DNA of 54,711 bases from Tenacibaculum agarivorans (GTDB taxonomy: Bacteria > Bacteroidota > Bacteroidia > Flavobacteriales > Flavobacteriaceae), in assembly GCF_001936575.1 (NCBI RefSeq), contig NZ_MSMP01000033.1, forward strand, positions 1-54,711, read 5' to 3'. Below the pieces are notes generated by a model, which saw nothing but the letters and a program-made list of their open reading frames with translations, ran no database searches and was not told where the DNA came from. Positions 7,956-15,524 of this stretch are shown in pieces. The position numbers and the translations under genes were made by a program. Numbering within the stretch: position 1 is the first letter of the stretch; each line of letters begins with the position of its first letter.

Positions 7956-8906
7956 TTAAATATTCCAATTAAAATTGGTTTCTTTTTCTGAAACTTCCCA
8001 CAACTTTTTAGCTATAGTTTTATCTTTTGCATGTGATTCTAATTTACATTCTCCTACTGGACCTGTCCAATAATTCCTTCCTGTTGGACCATAAAAACAG
8101 TTTTGATCTAGATTAGGCTCTGTAGCACACATCAATTGTGGATAAGCACCCTTTTCAGCAGATTGTACAAAAGGTGACCACTTCATGAGTTGCCAAATAA
8201 AACGAGTCATTATACTACCACTAGTTTTGATTAATGATGTTCGAGAAGCACCAGGGTGACAAGCATATACATTTACAGTAGATCTTCCTGCATTTTTTAA
8301 TCTATTTTGTAATTCATAAACACTCATAATCTGAGCTAATTTACTCTGACTATACGCATTATTTGGAGTATAGTTATTATTCCAGTTGATATCATCAAAT
8401 TTGATAGTTTTAATTCCCATTTTATAACCTTCACTACCTACAACCACAATTCGACCTTTTGACTTTTCAATTAAAGGGTAGAGTAGGCCTTGTAGTTTGA
8501 AATGGCCATAATGATTTACACCAAGTTGACTTTCAAAACCATCAACTGTAAGTTCTTGTTTGTGGACTTGAGCAATAGCAGCATTACAAATGAGTGCATC
8601 AATTTGAGAAGTTTTTTCAATTATTTCTTGTGCGGCTTTTTGCACAGAAGCTTGTTTAGCTAAGTCTAAATGAATAAAAGAAACATCTACCGTATTATCT
8701 AGTTTTTTCTTCAAAATGGCAATGATTTCTTTTGACTTTTTAACGTTTCGGTTTAGCATAACTACTTTTGCCCCTTTGGACAGAAGTATTTTGGAGGCTT
8801 CAAACCCAGTACCGCTTGTAGTTCCTGTTATAAGAAAAGTTTTACCATTTAAATTCCCTATTCTTTCTGGTGTCCATCCTTGTTTGCCAAATTGATTTGA
8901 TGCCAT
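7956..8906 (-). CDS. Short-chain dehydrogenase/reductase, retinol-dehydrogenase/POR-like
   Basis: 316 aa, longer than a classical SDR. The cofactor motif TGTTSGTG is at residues 27-34, NAAI near 108, and the catalytic YSQSK near 185. The layout and the long C-terminal extension with WTGPVGE resemble the protochlorophyllide-reductase/retinol-dehydrogenase-like branch. It should carry out NAD(P)H-dependent alcohol/ketone chemistry; the substrate is unknown. It is first in a run with the AraC gene 9 nt downstream. TACCTTTG at 8938-8945 is a perfect -7 match 32 nt upstream of the ATG, but no -33 TTG stands at the expected distance. Confidence 0.9.
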   Translation of the reverse strand: MASNQFGKQGWTPERIGNLNGKTFLITGTTSGTGFEASKILLSKGAKVVMLNRNVKKSKEIIAILKKKLDNTVDVSFIHLDLAKQASVQKAAQEIIEKTSQIDALICNAAIAQVHKQELTVDGFESQLGVNHYGHFKLQGLLYPLIEKSKGRIVVVGSEGYKMGIKTIKFDDINWNNNYTPNNAYSQSKLAQIMSVYELQNRLKNAGRSTVNVYACHPGASRTSLIKTSGSIMTRFIWQLMKWSPFVQSAEKGAYPQLMCATEPNLDQNCFYGPTGRNYWTGPVGECKLESHAKDKTIAKKLWEVSEKETNFNWNI

Positions 8907-9101
8907 TGGTACTATATTTTATTTCAAATTAATATGGCAAAGGTAGAGGCAAGATTATCTTAATTTTTATACAGATTTTCGAATATTGGATACATTTTGG
9001 TATTGATCAACGTATTCACTTTTTCATAGTAATATAGTATTAGATAAATTGAAATATTAGTTTAAAGTTTTATCTCTTTTATTGCAGAGTAGTGAGTGTT
9101 G

Positions 9102-9605
9102 TTATTTCATTTTTTTAAATTCTTTTAGTCCGATCTGATAAATCATATAAGGCCATATTTCAATACCTTTTAAACCAGAATGTGTTCCTACATTAGAAGT
9201 TTTTTCGAATTTACCATTTTCTTCTCTTTGAATATCAGATTTGTAGTTTAAAGAATACGGGGTTCTATTTTTCATGAGTAGAAGAACTTTCATGTTTTTT
9301 TCTTTTTCTTTTTCGGTTTCACCACTTGTACCTAAACCAAAAAAGAAATCTATGGTATTTTTCTCTCCTTCTTTCTCGAATACATTATCATTGTCCCAAG
9401 TGTCAATAATTTCTTGATAAGGTTCAAACTTAACTATGGAATAATTAAAGTTTATAGAATCAGTAGGATAAAGTTTAATTGTAAACTTACTTCCAAGTTG
9501 GAAAGCATATCCACTTCTTGGTTCAGTTGGTAAATTTTGAGATGTAACAGTTAAACCTGTTAGTATTAAAATGCTTAAAAAAACCTTTTTTATTTCTGTA
9601 TTCAT
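9102..9605 (-). CDS. Secreted hypothetical protein
   Basis: 167 aa with an N-terminal signal peptide ending at about TVTSQN (residue 24). The mature protein is rich in Lys, Glu and Asn and probably beta-stranded (GSKFTIKLYPTDSINFNYSIVKFEP). It has no cysteine, lipobox, T9SS tail or motif that I can assign. It stands alone: 195 nt separate it from the SDR gene upstream-left and 161 nt from the amine oxidase on its right, all on the minus strand. Confidence 0.65.
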   Translation of the reverse strand: MNTEIKKVFLSILILTGLTVTSQNLPTEPRSGYAFQLGSKFTIKLYPTDSINFNYSIVKFEPYQEIIDTWDNDNVFEKEGEKNTIDFFFGLGTSGETEKEKEKNMKVLLLMKNRTPYSLNYKSDIQREENGKFEKTSNVGTHSGLKGIEIWPYMIYQIGLKEFKKMK

Positions 9606-9766
9606 AGTTAGTATTTTATTATAAAAACTAAAGTATGAAAGGAATTGATTCTCAAAGACTAATTTTTAGTTAAATAGTAAAGTTTAATAAAGGGTGAAAA
9701 CTAAGTATTGTTGTTTACCAATGTTATGATACAGTTCATCTGTAATATTTAGCTTCACGGTGAGTC

Positions 9767-10927
9767 TTAATCTAATATCTCATTTACTGATCTTATAGCT
9801 GAGCGTGCAGCGGAATGAACTCCACCCCAATCATCTCCTTCGGTATAAGCTGTTCCTGCAAAAAATAACTTATTGTTTATTGATTTTCCAAGTGTTTTTA
9901 TTGTTCTCCAGCTTTCTTCATCATAAACATAGGCACCTTTAATAAAAGGCTCATTGCTCCAATTTTGAGAAATATGCTTTATATAACTTTTAGAGGCTTT
10001 ACCGCTAAATATTTCATCTAACTCTTCTAAAATATAGTTAATTATTTTAGAGTCTGGTAATTTTAAGAAAGGAAGCGTAACAGGACCAACTGCAAAAACG
10101 CCTAAAACATTACGGTTAGATTTTTGTCCATAAGAAGCATCATAATACATTTTTTGTCCTGAAACATTAAATTCTGTAACAGTAGGATAAAATTTTTCTG
10201 AAAACTCAATAAAAGCTTTGAACCCATCCCAAACAGTAACATCACGTATAGCTTCTTGTTTATCATCGGGTAATTTTGGTATAAATGTAATGGAGTTATT
10301 CTGAAGCATTTTTACAGGAGTAGTTATAATTATTTTATCTGCGGTAAAAATATCTTTTGAAGTTTTAGCTATAATTGTATCAGAGGAGTAATCTATAGAT
10401 CTAATAATTTGATTATATTTTATTTGATCTTTTACTGATGGTAAAATGTATTGTTTATAAAAGTCAAGCCAGGAAAACCCGATAAATTTTTGATCAATAC
10501 CAAACCCCATGTCGTCCATTGAAACTTCTTCACCATCATATAATCCATAATCTCCTGATTTGTATGGTGTAGTTTTAAAGTTTAAATTCACTTTAGGATT
10601 GTTGGTGATTTCGTGAAAAATGCTTCTTTCAATATGTAACCATTCCGCTCCTAAAGGAATGGGAAAATCAACAAAATCGTTTGTTGTTTTCATCCTACCA
10701 CCATATGTAGATGATGCTTCTAAAATTTGAAAGTCAACTCCTAATTGTGATAGTCTATATGCTGCTGTTAAGCCTGCAGCACCTGTACCTATAATAAGTA
10801 CTTTACCTTTAAATTTACTTGACTTCAAACTATTAAAGAAAGATTGTTTTGGGGTTGCAAATACAGATTTAAACGGTATGCTTATGCCAAGTAAACTACA
10901 AATTTTGATAAACTCTTTTCGTGTCAT
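9767..10927 (-). CDS. FAD-dependent amine oxidase-type oxidoreductase
   Basis: 386 aa. The FAD-binding motif is VLIIGTGAAGLTAAYRLS (G47-x-G49-x-x-G52), followed by an acidic residue (LEAS) and the GGRMKT motif of flavin amine oxidases. The C-terminal flavin-binding end is LFFAGTAYTEGDDWGGVHSA. Family members oxidise primary or secondary amines, polyamines or related compounds; the substrate cannot be read here. The first 24 residues (TRKEFIKICSLLGISIPFKSVFA) look like a degenerate twin-arginine signal, with R-K in place of R-R, so export after folding is possible. It precedes the serine-hydrolase remnant cluster only by position; no operon link is clear. Confidence 0.88.
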   Translation of the reverse strand: MTRKEFIKICSLLGISIPFKSVFATPKQSFFNSLKSSKFKGKVLIIGTGAAGLTAAYRLSQLGVDFQILEASSTYGGRMKTTNDFVDFPIPLGAEWLHIERSIFHEITNNPKVNLNFKTTPYKSGDYGLYDGEEVSMDDMGFGIDQKFIGFSWLDFYKQYILPSVKDQIKYNQIIRSIDYSSDTIIAKTSKDIFTADKIIITTPVKMLQNNSITFIPKLPDDKQEAIRDVTVWDGFKAFIEFSEKFYPTVTEFNVSGQKMYYDASYGQKSNRNVLGVFAVGPVTLPFLKLPDSKIINYILEELDEIFSGKASKSYIKHISQNWSNEPFIKGAYVYDEESWRTIKTLGKSINNKLFFAGTAYTEGDDWGGVHSAARSAIRSVNEILD

Positions 10928-11004
10928 ACTATTGTGATTAATCTGTTATTTCATTTTCTGAGTGAATTCTTATTGTCATTTTGGCTATATACCGTAAGGC
11001 AGTT

Positions 11005-12156
11005 TTACTTTATAAGACCTTCCCTAACTAGAATATCAGCAATTCCATTAACTTTTCGGAAAGCTTGACCTGAACCAATATTTGAAAGTACTACAATTGC
11101 AATGCCTTGATCTGGAAAACGCAAAAGTTGTGAGCTAATTCCCCAGTCTCCACCGTCCCATGCAACTATTTTTCTACCATTAAAATTTCCAATATAAAGA
11201 CCAAAAGCTTGATTATCTTTTTCGTGTTTAAATTTTAGGGTTTTATGCATTAAATCATAAAATTCCTGTCCACCAAAACGTTTACTAGTCATATTAGCAC
11301 TCCATTTTAATAAATCTTCAATTGTAGTAACTACACCACTTCCACCATAATGAGGTGAATTTCTTGGGTGTTGAATATATTTTCCCTCTTCCTTGAGCTT
11401 TATACCATATTCATTATATCCGTCCAAATACTCTTTTATTCTGAAATTATAAGGAGTAACTCTATTTTTTATGATCTGGGTTATATCATCATTTATAAGT
11501 GTATTTTTCATTTCTAAAGGTTCAAACAACTTGGTTCTTGAAAATTCACTAAAAGACATACCACTAATCTTTTCTACTATTTTTGTTAGTAGCATAAAAT
11601 TGATATTGCAATAATCCCATTTGTCACCAGGGGTAAATTGAAGTTTGTCTTCAGCTAGAGAAGTTGAAATGCATTCATCAATATCAAAATAGTTAAATGT
11701 CACCCAAGATTTACCACCTTTACGCTTCAGTTGGTGATAGTCTGTAATTCCACTAGTGTTATAAATAAGATGTTTAATTCGTATAGTATCAGCGTATTTT
11801 TTAAGTTCAGGAATATAGTTAGAAGCAGGTGTTTCTAACGATATTTTATTTTCCAGAATTAATAACGCGATACAAGCTGCAGTAAATTGTTTTGAAACAG
11901 AAGCAATACTAAAAGCAGAATTTGGTGTAATAGGAATATTATAATCTAAATTCGCAGCTCCGTATCCTTTTTTATAGAGAGTTTTTCCATTTTTTGATAT
12001 TCCGATTGCATAACCGGGAGAATTTAAATTGTCAAATTCAGAAAATAAAGAGTCAATTTGTTGTGTAACGGTGAGGGGTATTTCTGTATTAGAAGCATCT
12101 TGTCCACAGGATATTAAAGTTATTACTAAAAGAATAAGTGCAAAGATCTTTTTCAT
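11005..12156 (-). CDS. Serine hydrolase lipoprotein, class C beta-lactamase/PBP-like
   Basis: 383 aa. A lipobox LISC places the lipidated cysteine at residue 17. The nucleophile motif is S86-V-S-K89 in FSIASVSKQFTA. YCN near 181 fits the YxN element. The third element reads WDGGDWG near 333, where H/K-x-G is usual, so the first position is Asp. Such proteins act as esterases, D-amino peptidases or DD-peptidases more often than as true beta-lactamases. It lies 77 nt from the amine oxidase on the same strand and could share a transcript with it. Confidence 0.9.
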   Translation of the reverse strand: MKKIFALILLVITLISCGQDASNTEIPLTVTQQIDSLFSEFDNLNSPGYAIGISKNGKTLYKKGYGAANLDYNIPITPNSAFSIASVSKQFTAACIALLILENKISLETPASNYIPELKKYADTIRIKHLIYNTSGITDYHQLKRKGGKSWVTFNYFDIDECISTSLAEDKLQFTPGDKWDYCNINFMLLTKIVEKISGMSFSEFSRTKLFEPLEMKNTLINDDITQIIKNRVTPYNFRIKEYLDGYNEYGIKLKEEGKYIQHPRNSPHYGGSGVVTTIEDLLKWSANMTSKRFGGQEFYDLMHKTLKFKHEKDNQAFGLYIGNFNGRKIVAWDGGDWGISSQLLRFPDQGIAIVVLSNIGSGQAFRKVNGIADILVREGLIK

Positions 12157-12332
12157 TAGGTTTTAATTTAGAATTACTTACAAATATTTGATTTATGGTT
12201 GTTTGTGTTTTGTAGTAAAGGTAATTAAAAAGTCTAAATTTTTACTTTTTTGATATTTGCTTAAAGGAATTGTTATAACTTCATTTTTATTGGTTTATCG
12301 ATGCTATTAGTTTTATATTTTTTATAGTAAGT

Positions 12333-12411
12333 TATAAACGTACTAGCGGATTAAATGCATTTAATTTAAGTGCTTACTTTAGGAAGCATGAAACCCGCTA
12401 TTGCGTTTATA
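12333..12411. repeat. Imperfect inverted-repeat element, attC-like in layout
   Basis: The left arm TATAAACGTACTAGCGGATT starts at 12333. The right arm (12391-12411) is its complement at 17 of 21 positions. The 37-nt spacer can form a further small stem around GCTTACTTTAGGAAGC. The element begins 22 nt downstream of the stop codon of the 2OG oxygenase gene. Neither side has a T-tract, which argues against a plain terminator. A canonical RYYYAAC/GTTRRRY core was not found, so the comparison with integron attC sites rests on size, arm mismatches and position only. Confidence 0.5.
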
Positions 12412-12432
12412 CAATGTTTTCTGGAAATAATT

Positions 12433-13386
12433 TTAAAATGGAGCAAAAGTGTCTTTTGGTCCGTCTGGTAAGCTCCAACGTTGGCGAGGAGTTACAGTTT
12501 CTGGCGTATTAACTGTAGGTATTGAGTTACCAAAATTACCGTAACTATTTGCACCACCTCTAGGGATTTGCATACAATCACCATATAACCATACTACCAA
12601 ATTATTACGCTGTCCACTAGTTATGGGATGTGTTGCATGCGGAACACTACCACGATGAATTATTGCTTTTCCTGGTTCAAAAACAGTTTGTACTGTTTTT
12701 CCTGTAGTTTTATCATGAAAATCAACTTGTGAGCCTGTGAATTCTTCATCAGGTAAATTAATATTAATGTTTAGGGTAGCAGCAGAAGCATCAGTATGAG
12801 GATGTAAATCCTTATCCTTATCAGGGTTGTATTGAATAGAAAAACCAAATGTTTGATTGTCATAGCCATAAGTGCCCAATAATAAACGAGCAATCGGACG
12901 CATATAGCGGTTCATGATATCGTTATAAAATGTTTGAAAATTAGGTACTGCAAGATGACCTTCTGAACGTGAATCAAGCATAAATCCATAACGATTTAAT
13001 TGAATACCATAAGGTGGACGTGCAGGAATTTGTGAACTTGCTACAGCTTCCAAATACTCACGGAATTCGGCTAAACGATCCAGATCAAAAAATTGAGTAG
13101 TATAAACTCCAGGAATAATTTCTTCCCATAAATCAGCAACAGCGTTTTCTTTTTCTGGGTTTTCCCATGCATCGTTAATTGCTTGTCGTAATCGTGGATC
13201 AAGTAATGTTTCGTCAGGTATCAATAAATTATCTTTATTTTCAATTTCCCATGCTGTCCATGCATCTTCAAGTAATTTTCGATTGTTATTCCAAAAATGA
13301 GAGACAGATGCTTCACGTTGTAGTACGGCTTTACGCGAAGGTAGAGTGAGCGCACGAGCTTGTGCGAGTGCATTATTATTTATCAT
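12433..13386 (-). CDS. 2-oxoglutarate/Fe(II)-dependent oxygenase, prolyl/lysyl-hydroxylase-like
   Basis: 317 aa. The C-terminal half carries the double-stranded beta-helix ligands: HxD in LHPHTDAS (near 197-201), the distal His in VPHATHP (near 249) and the 2OG-binding Arg in ITSGQR (near 258). The order H-x-D...H-x8-R with PITSG resembles the PLOD/P4Hc hydroxylases. The N-terminal 120 residues are a Trp- and Asn-rich helical region (AWTAWEIENKDN) that I cannot assign. Several stretches of the gene reach about 40% GC, above most neighbours. It is monocistronic and carries an attC-like repeat just past its stop, so recent acquisition is possible. CAAAAATA at 13410-13417 gives a -7 match without a -33. 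Confidence 0.85.
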   Translation of the reverse strand: MINNNALAQARALTLPSRKAVLQREASVSHFWNNNRKLLEDAWTAWEIENKDNLLIPDETLLDPRLRQAINDAWENPEKENAVADLWEEIIPGVYTTQFFDLDRLAEFREYLEAVASSQIPARPPYGIQLNRYGFMLDSRSEGHLAVPNFQTFYNDIMNRYMRPIARLLLGTYGYDNQTFGFSIQYNPDKDKDLHPHTDASAATLNININLPDEEFTGSQVDFHDKTTGKTVQTVFEPGKAIIHRGSVPHATHPITSGQRNNLVVWLYGDCMQIPRGGANSYGNFGNSIPTVNTPETVTPRQRWSLPDGPKDTFAPF

Positions 13387-13520
13387 TTTCTTCTGTTTTA
13401 ATTACAGTACAAAAATAAGTTGAGAAAGTGTCTGGTGTTAGGTAAGAAAAAGGTAACTTTTAGTAAAAAACGAGGATTTGAATTTTTTGTAAGCATAAAT
13501 AGTTACTGAAAGCTCATTAT

Positions 13521-13560
13521 AAATAAAATAAAAGAAGCTGTTCTTTTAAAAACAGCTTCT
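13521..13560 (-). terminator. Intrinsic terminator of the SDR-DoxX operon
   Basis: Perfect 10-bp stem AGAAGCTGTT / AACAGCTTCT (13533-13542 and 13551-13560) with an 8-nt loop. On the minus strand it is followed by a T-rich tail. It sits 32 nt past the DoxX stop codon. Confidence 0.85.
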
Positions 13561-13591
13561 ACGGGAAAAATTATAAAAATAGTTTGGGGAA

Positions 13592-13951
13592 TTATAATGA
13601 TGTATAATGCGTGCGAAATGTAACGTATGAAGTTATTAATACGATGAAAAGAGCACAAAGTAGTAGTAAAATACCTATACCGTCTTTATGTGCTACGTGC
13701 GCTACAACAGCAGTAATTAAAAAGAATGCTATTCCTGCGTAACACCATTCTTTAACAGAAACAGGAATATTAGGGATTAATAAAAGTATAGCTGCAATAA
13801 TTTTTAATATAGCAAGTTGAATCCTAAAAAAATCAGGAAAACCTAGATCTTTAATTCCCTCTATAGTTGTTGAATGAAAAATGTAGCTATAAGAACTTAT
13901 AACCAAAAAAATAGAGATTAATCCTGTAGAAATCCAATATAAAACTCCCAT
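13592..13951 (-). CDS. DoxX-like small membrane protein
   Basis: 119 aa with four transmembrane segments: about 4-22, 46-64 (LAILKIIAAILLLIPNIPV), 70-88 and 94-112. The size, topology and the central K-I-x-A-x-x-L-L-I-P pattern match the DoxX-like family. Its biochemical role is poorly defined; relatives are linked to quinone or redox processes. Its ATG begins one nucleotide after the stop codon of the SDR gene, so the pair is translationally coupled. Both are probably controlled by the TetR protein encoded next door. Confidence 0.8.
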   Translation of the reverse strand: MGVLYWISTGLISIFLVISSYSYIFHSTTIEGIKDLGFPDFFRIQLAILKIIAAILLLIPNIPVSVKEWCYAGIAFFLITAVVAHVAHKDGIGILLLLCALFIVLITSYVTFRTHYTSL

Positions 13952-13952
13952 T

Positions 13953-14813
13953 TTATAAAAAATAAGATTGTACTTGTTTCAACAATTTTGAGCCATCTGG
14001 ATCTAATTGAGTTTTCAGATTTCCTAAATTTTCTGACCAAACTGAGGTTCTAACGCGCAGGGGAGGAGTATCAGTTTCAGCAACCTTAAAAATGACTTCA
14101 GCTACTTGTTTTCCTGTTTGATACATAGGTAATTCTTCGTTACTAGCTCTATCTTGTGCACCACTTAAATATTTATGAAAAATAGGAGCATATTCACCAG
14201 TAGCTAGTTCACCATTTTCATTTTGTGTTTTTTGTACCGCATTATTCATAAATTCAGTAGTAATTCCTCCAGGTTCTACTAGAGAAAAATTAATATTAAA
14301 AGTAGGAGAAATATAACTGGCTAAAGCTTCTGTAAAACCCTCTACAGCAAACTTAGCTCCGCAGTATAATTCATTAAAAGGTTGTCCTACTAAACCTCCA
14401 ATAGAAGTAACATTAATAATATGACCTGCTTTTTTTTCACGCATGAATGGCAAAACAGCTTTAGTAGTTCTAATTACACCTGTATAATTCACATCAGTTA
14501 CCCAGTCGATTTCTTCTTGAGAAGTTTGTTCTAATGTTTTTGCAAATCCAGCACCTGCATTATTTAGTAGTATATCGATTTTACCATCTTGAGCAATAAT
14601 TAGATCAATAGCTTTTAAAATAGAATCGTTATCAGTGACATCCAATCGTAAAATTTCTATAGATAGATTTCTTTTCTTCGCTTCCTCTTGTAGCGTATTG
14701 GCTTTTTTTAAATTACGCATAGTAGCGTAAACCTTGTAATTATGTTCAGCAAAAAGTAAAGCTGCTTCAAATCCAACTCCTGTTGAGGTTCCGGTGATTA
14801 AAATATTTTTCAT
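13953..14813 (-). CDS. Classical short-chain dehydrogenase/reductase
   Basis: 286 aa. TGTSTGVG (residues 7-14) binds NAD(P), NNAG lies near 88 and the catalytic Tyr-Cys-Gly-Ala-Lys near 153. The N-terminal ITGTSTGVGFEAALLFAEHNYKVYATMRN places it with 17-beta-HSD-like SDRs; the substrate is unknown. It heads a two-gene operon with DoxX. The tetR gene lies 54 nt upstream on the same strand, and a near-palindrome shared with the tetR promoter stands between them. De-repression by the TetR protein when it binds its ligand is the expected control (inference). Confidence 0.92.
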   Translation of the reverse strand: MKNILITGTSTGVGFEAALLFAEHNYKVYATMRNLKKANTLQEEAKKRNLSIEILRLDVTDNDSILKAIDLIIAQDGKIDILLNNAGAGFAKTLEQTSQEEIDWVTDVNYTGVIRTTKAVLPFMREKKAGHIINVTSIGGLVGQPFNELYCGAKFAVEGFTEALASYISPTFNINFSLVEPGGITTEFMNNAVQKTQNENGELATGEYAPIFHKYLSGAQDRASNEELPMYQTGKQVAEVIFKVAETDTPPLRVRTSVWSENLGNLKTQLDPDGSKLLKQVQSYFL

Positions 14814-14828
14814 TGTTGTTTGTTTTTT

Positions 14829-14850
14829 TTGGATTGAATATTCATTCCAA
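14829..14850 (-). promoter_or_regulatory. Candidate TetR operator before the SDR-DoxX operon
   Basis: 22-nt near-palindrome with outer arms TTGGA and TCCAA around the perfect core TGAATATTCA; only one base pair is mismatched. Thirteen of sixteen bases (TGAATATTCATTCCAA against GGAATGTTTATTCCAA) match the palindrome in front of tetR. It begins 15 nt upstream of the SDR start codon. Confidence 0.6.
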
Positions 14851-14867
14851 TAATTAATTAAATTTTT

Positions 14868-15413
14868 TTATTGTTTAATGGCATCCCAAACTAATGTAAG
14901 TTGGGTATTGATATAGTTCTCGTTTTTTTCTTTTAAATACCAGCGTATGGTTGACAAAAGTGATCCTCCTATAAATTGTAATAATTCATTTGTGTCAATA
15001 GCTTTAATAATGCCTGTTTTTTTACCATTTTCTATAAGTTGAAATATATTTACGATTGCCTTCTCACCTACAGCTTTACTTTCGTCAGTAATTATAGGAG
15101 AGGCATGTAACTGCTCCATAAACTGAAAATATTCTGGTGTATTGGTAAAAAAAGTAAAGGCTTGATTATAATAAGTAAAGAATTGATTTTTTATAGAACC
15201 TGATTCATTAAAAGATGCAAATATTTCTTGTTCTTTAAGTTTTATATGCTGGTAAATATGATTTATTAATACTTCTTTGGTAGGAAAATAATTGTAAATA
15301 GTACCCATTCCTGTACCAGCTTCTTTTGCAATGGCAGACATAGGCGTAGCATGAATACCTTGTAATGTCAATAGTTTTAAAGCTGCTGATATGATGCTAT
15401 CTTTTTTTGTCAT
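14868..15413 (-). CDS. TetR/AcrR-family transcriptional repressor
   Basis: 181 aa. Residues 3-50 are the TetR HTH: IISAALKLLTLQGIHATPM, then AIAKEAGTGMGTIYNYFPTKE. The rest is an all-helical ligand-binding and dimer domain. Its promoter is one of the two clearest in the window, and its -33 element overlaps an 18-bp palindrome (separate entry), which points to autorepression. The predicted transcription start falls on or next to the A of the ATG, so the mRNA may be leaderless. The downstream SDR-DoxX genes carry a related palindrome and are the likely target. Confidence 0.93.
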   Translation of the reverse strand: MTKKDSIISAALKLLTLQGIHATPMSAIAKEAGTGMGTIYNYFPTKEVLINHIYQHIKLKEQEIFASFNESGSIKNQFFTYYNQAFTFFTNTPEYFQFMEQLHASPIITDESKAVGEKAIVNIFQLIENGKKTGIIKAIDTNELLQFIGGSLLSTIRWYLKEKNENYINTQLTLVWDAIKQ

Positions 15414-15417
15414 AGTG

Positions 15418-15448
15418 CAAAAATAGTGTCTTGGAATGTTTATTCCAA
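15418..15448 (-). promoter_or_regulatory. tetR promoter with overlapping palindromic operator
   Basis: On the minus strand the -33 TTG is the complement of 15446-15448. The -7 TATTTTTG is the complement of 15418-15425. The spacer is 20 nt, identical to that of the tRNA promoter in this window. The perfect palindrome TTGGAATGTTTATTCCAA (15431-15448) fills the spacer and the -33, where a bound repressor would exclude RNA polymerase. Confidence 0.75.
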
Positions 15449-15454
15449 AGATAA

Positions 15455-15490
15455 AAGAAAAAAACCGCCTCTTTAAAAGGAAGAGACGGT
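15455..15490 (-). terminator. Intrinsic terminator of the phosphatase gene
   Basis: Stem ACCGCCTCTT (15464-15473) with AAGAGACGGT (15481-15490) and a 7-nt loop; the one mismatch on the plus strand becomes a G-U pair in minus-strand RNA. A run of T follows on the minus strand. It lies 35 nt past the stop codon of the 15525-17801 gene. Confidence 0.85.
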
Positions 15491-15524
15491 ATGTAGAGGT
15501 AAAAATCCTCCGCTTTTTTGATTT

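Noticed and set aside
8938..8945. Full promoter for the SDR gene at 8906
   Set aside because: The -7 TACCTTTG is perfect but no TTG occurs at the spacing seen in the calibrated promoters; the same holds for 5596-5603, 13410-13417 and 35048-35055.
12333..12411. Inverted repeat as the oxygenase terminator
   Set aside because: The arms are mismatched, the spacer is long and no T-tract follows on either strand.
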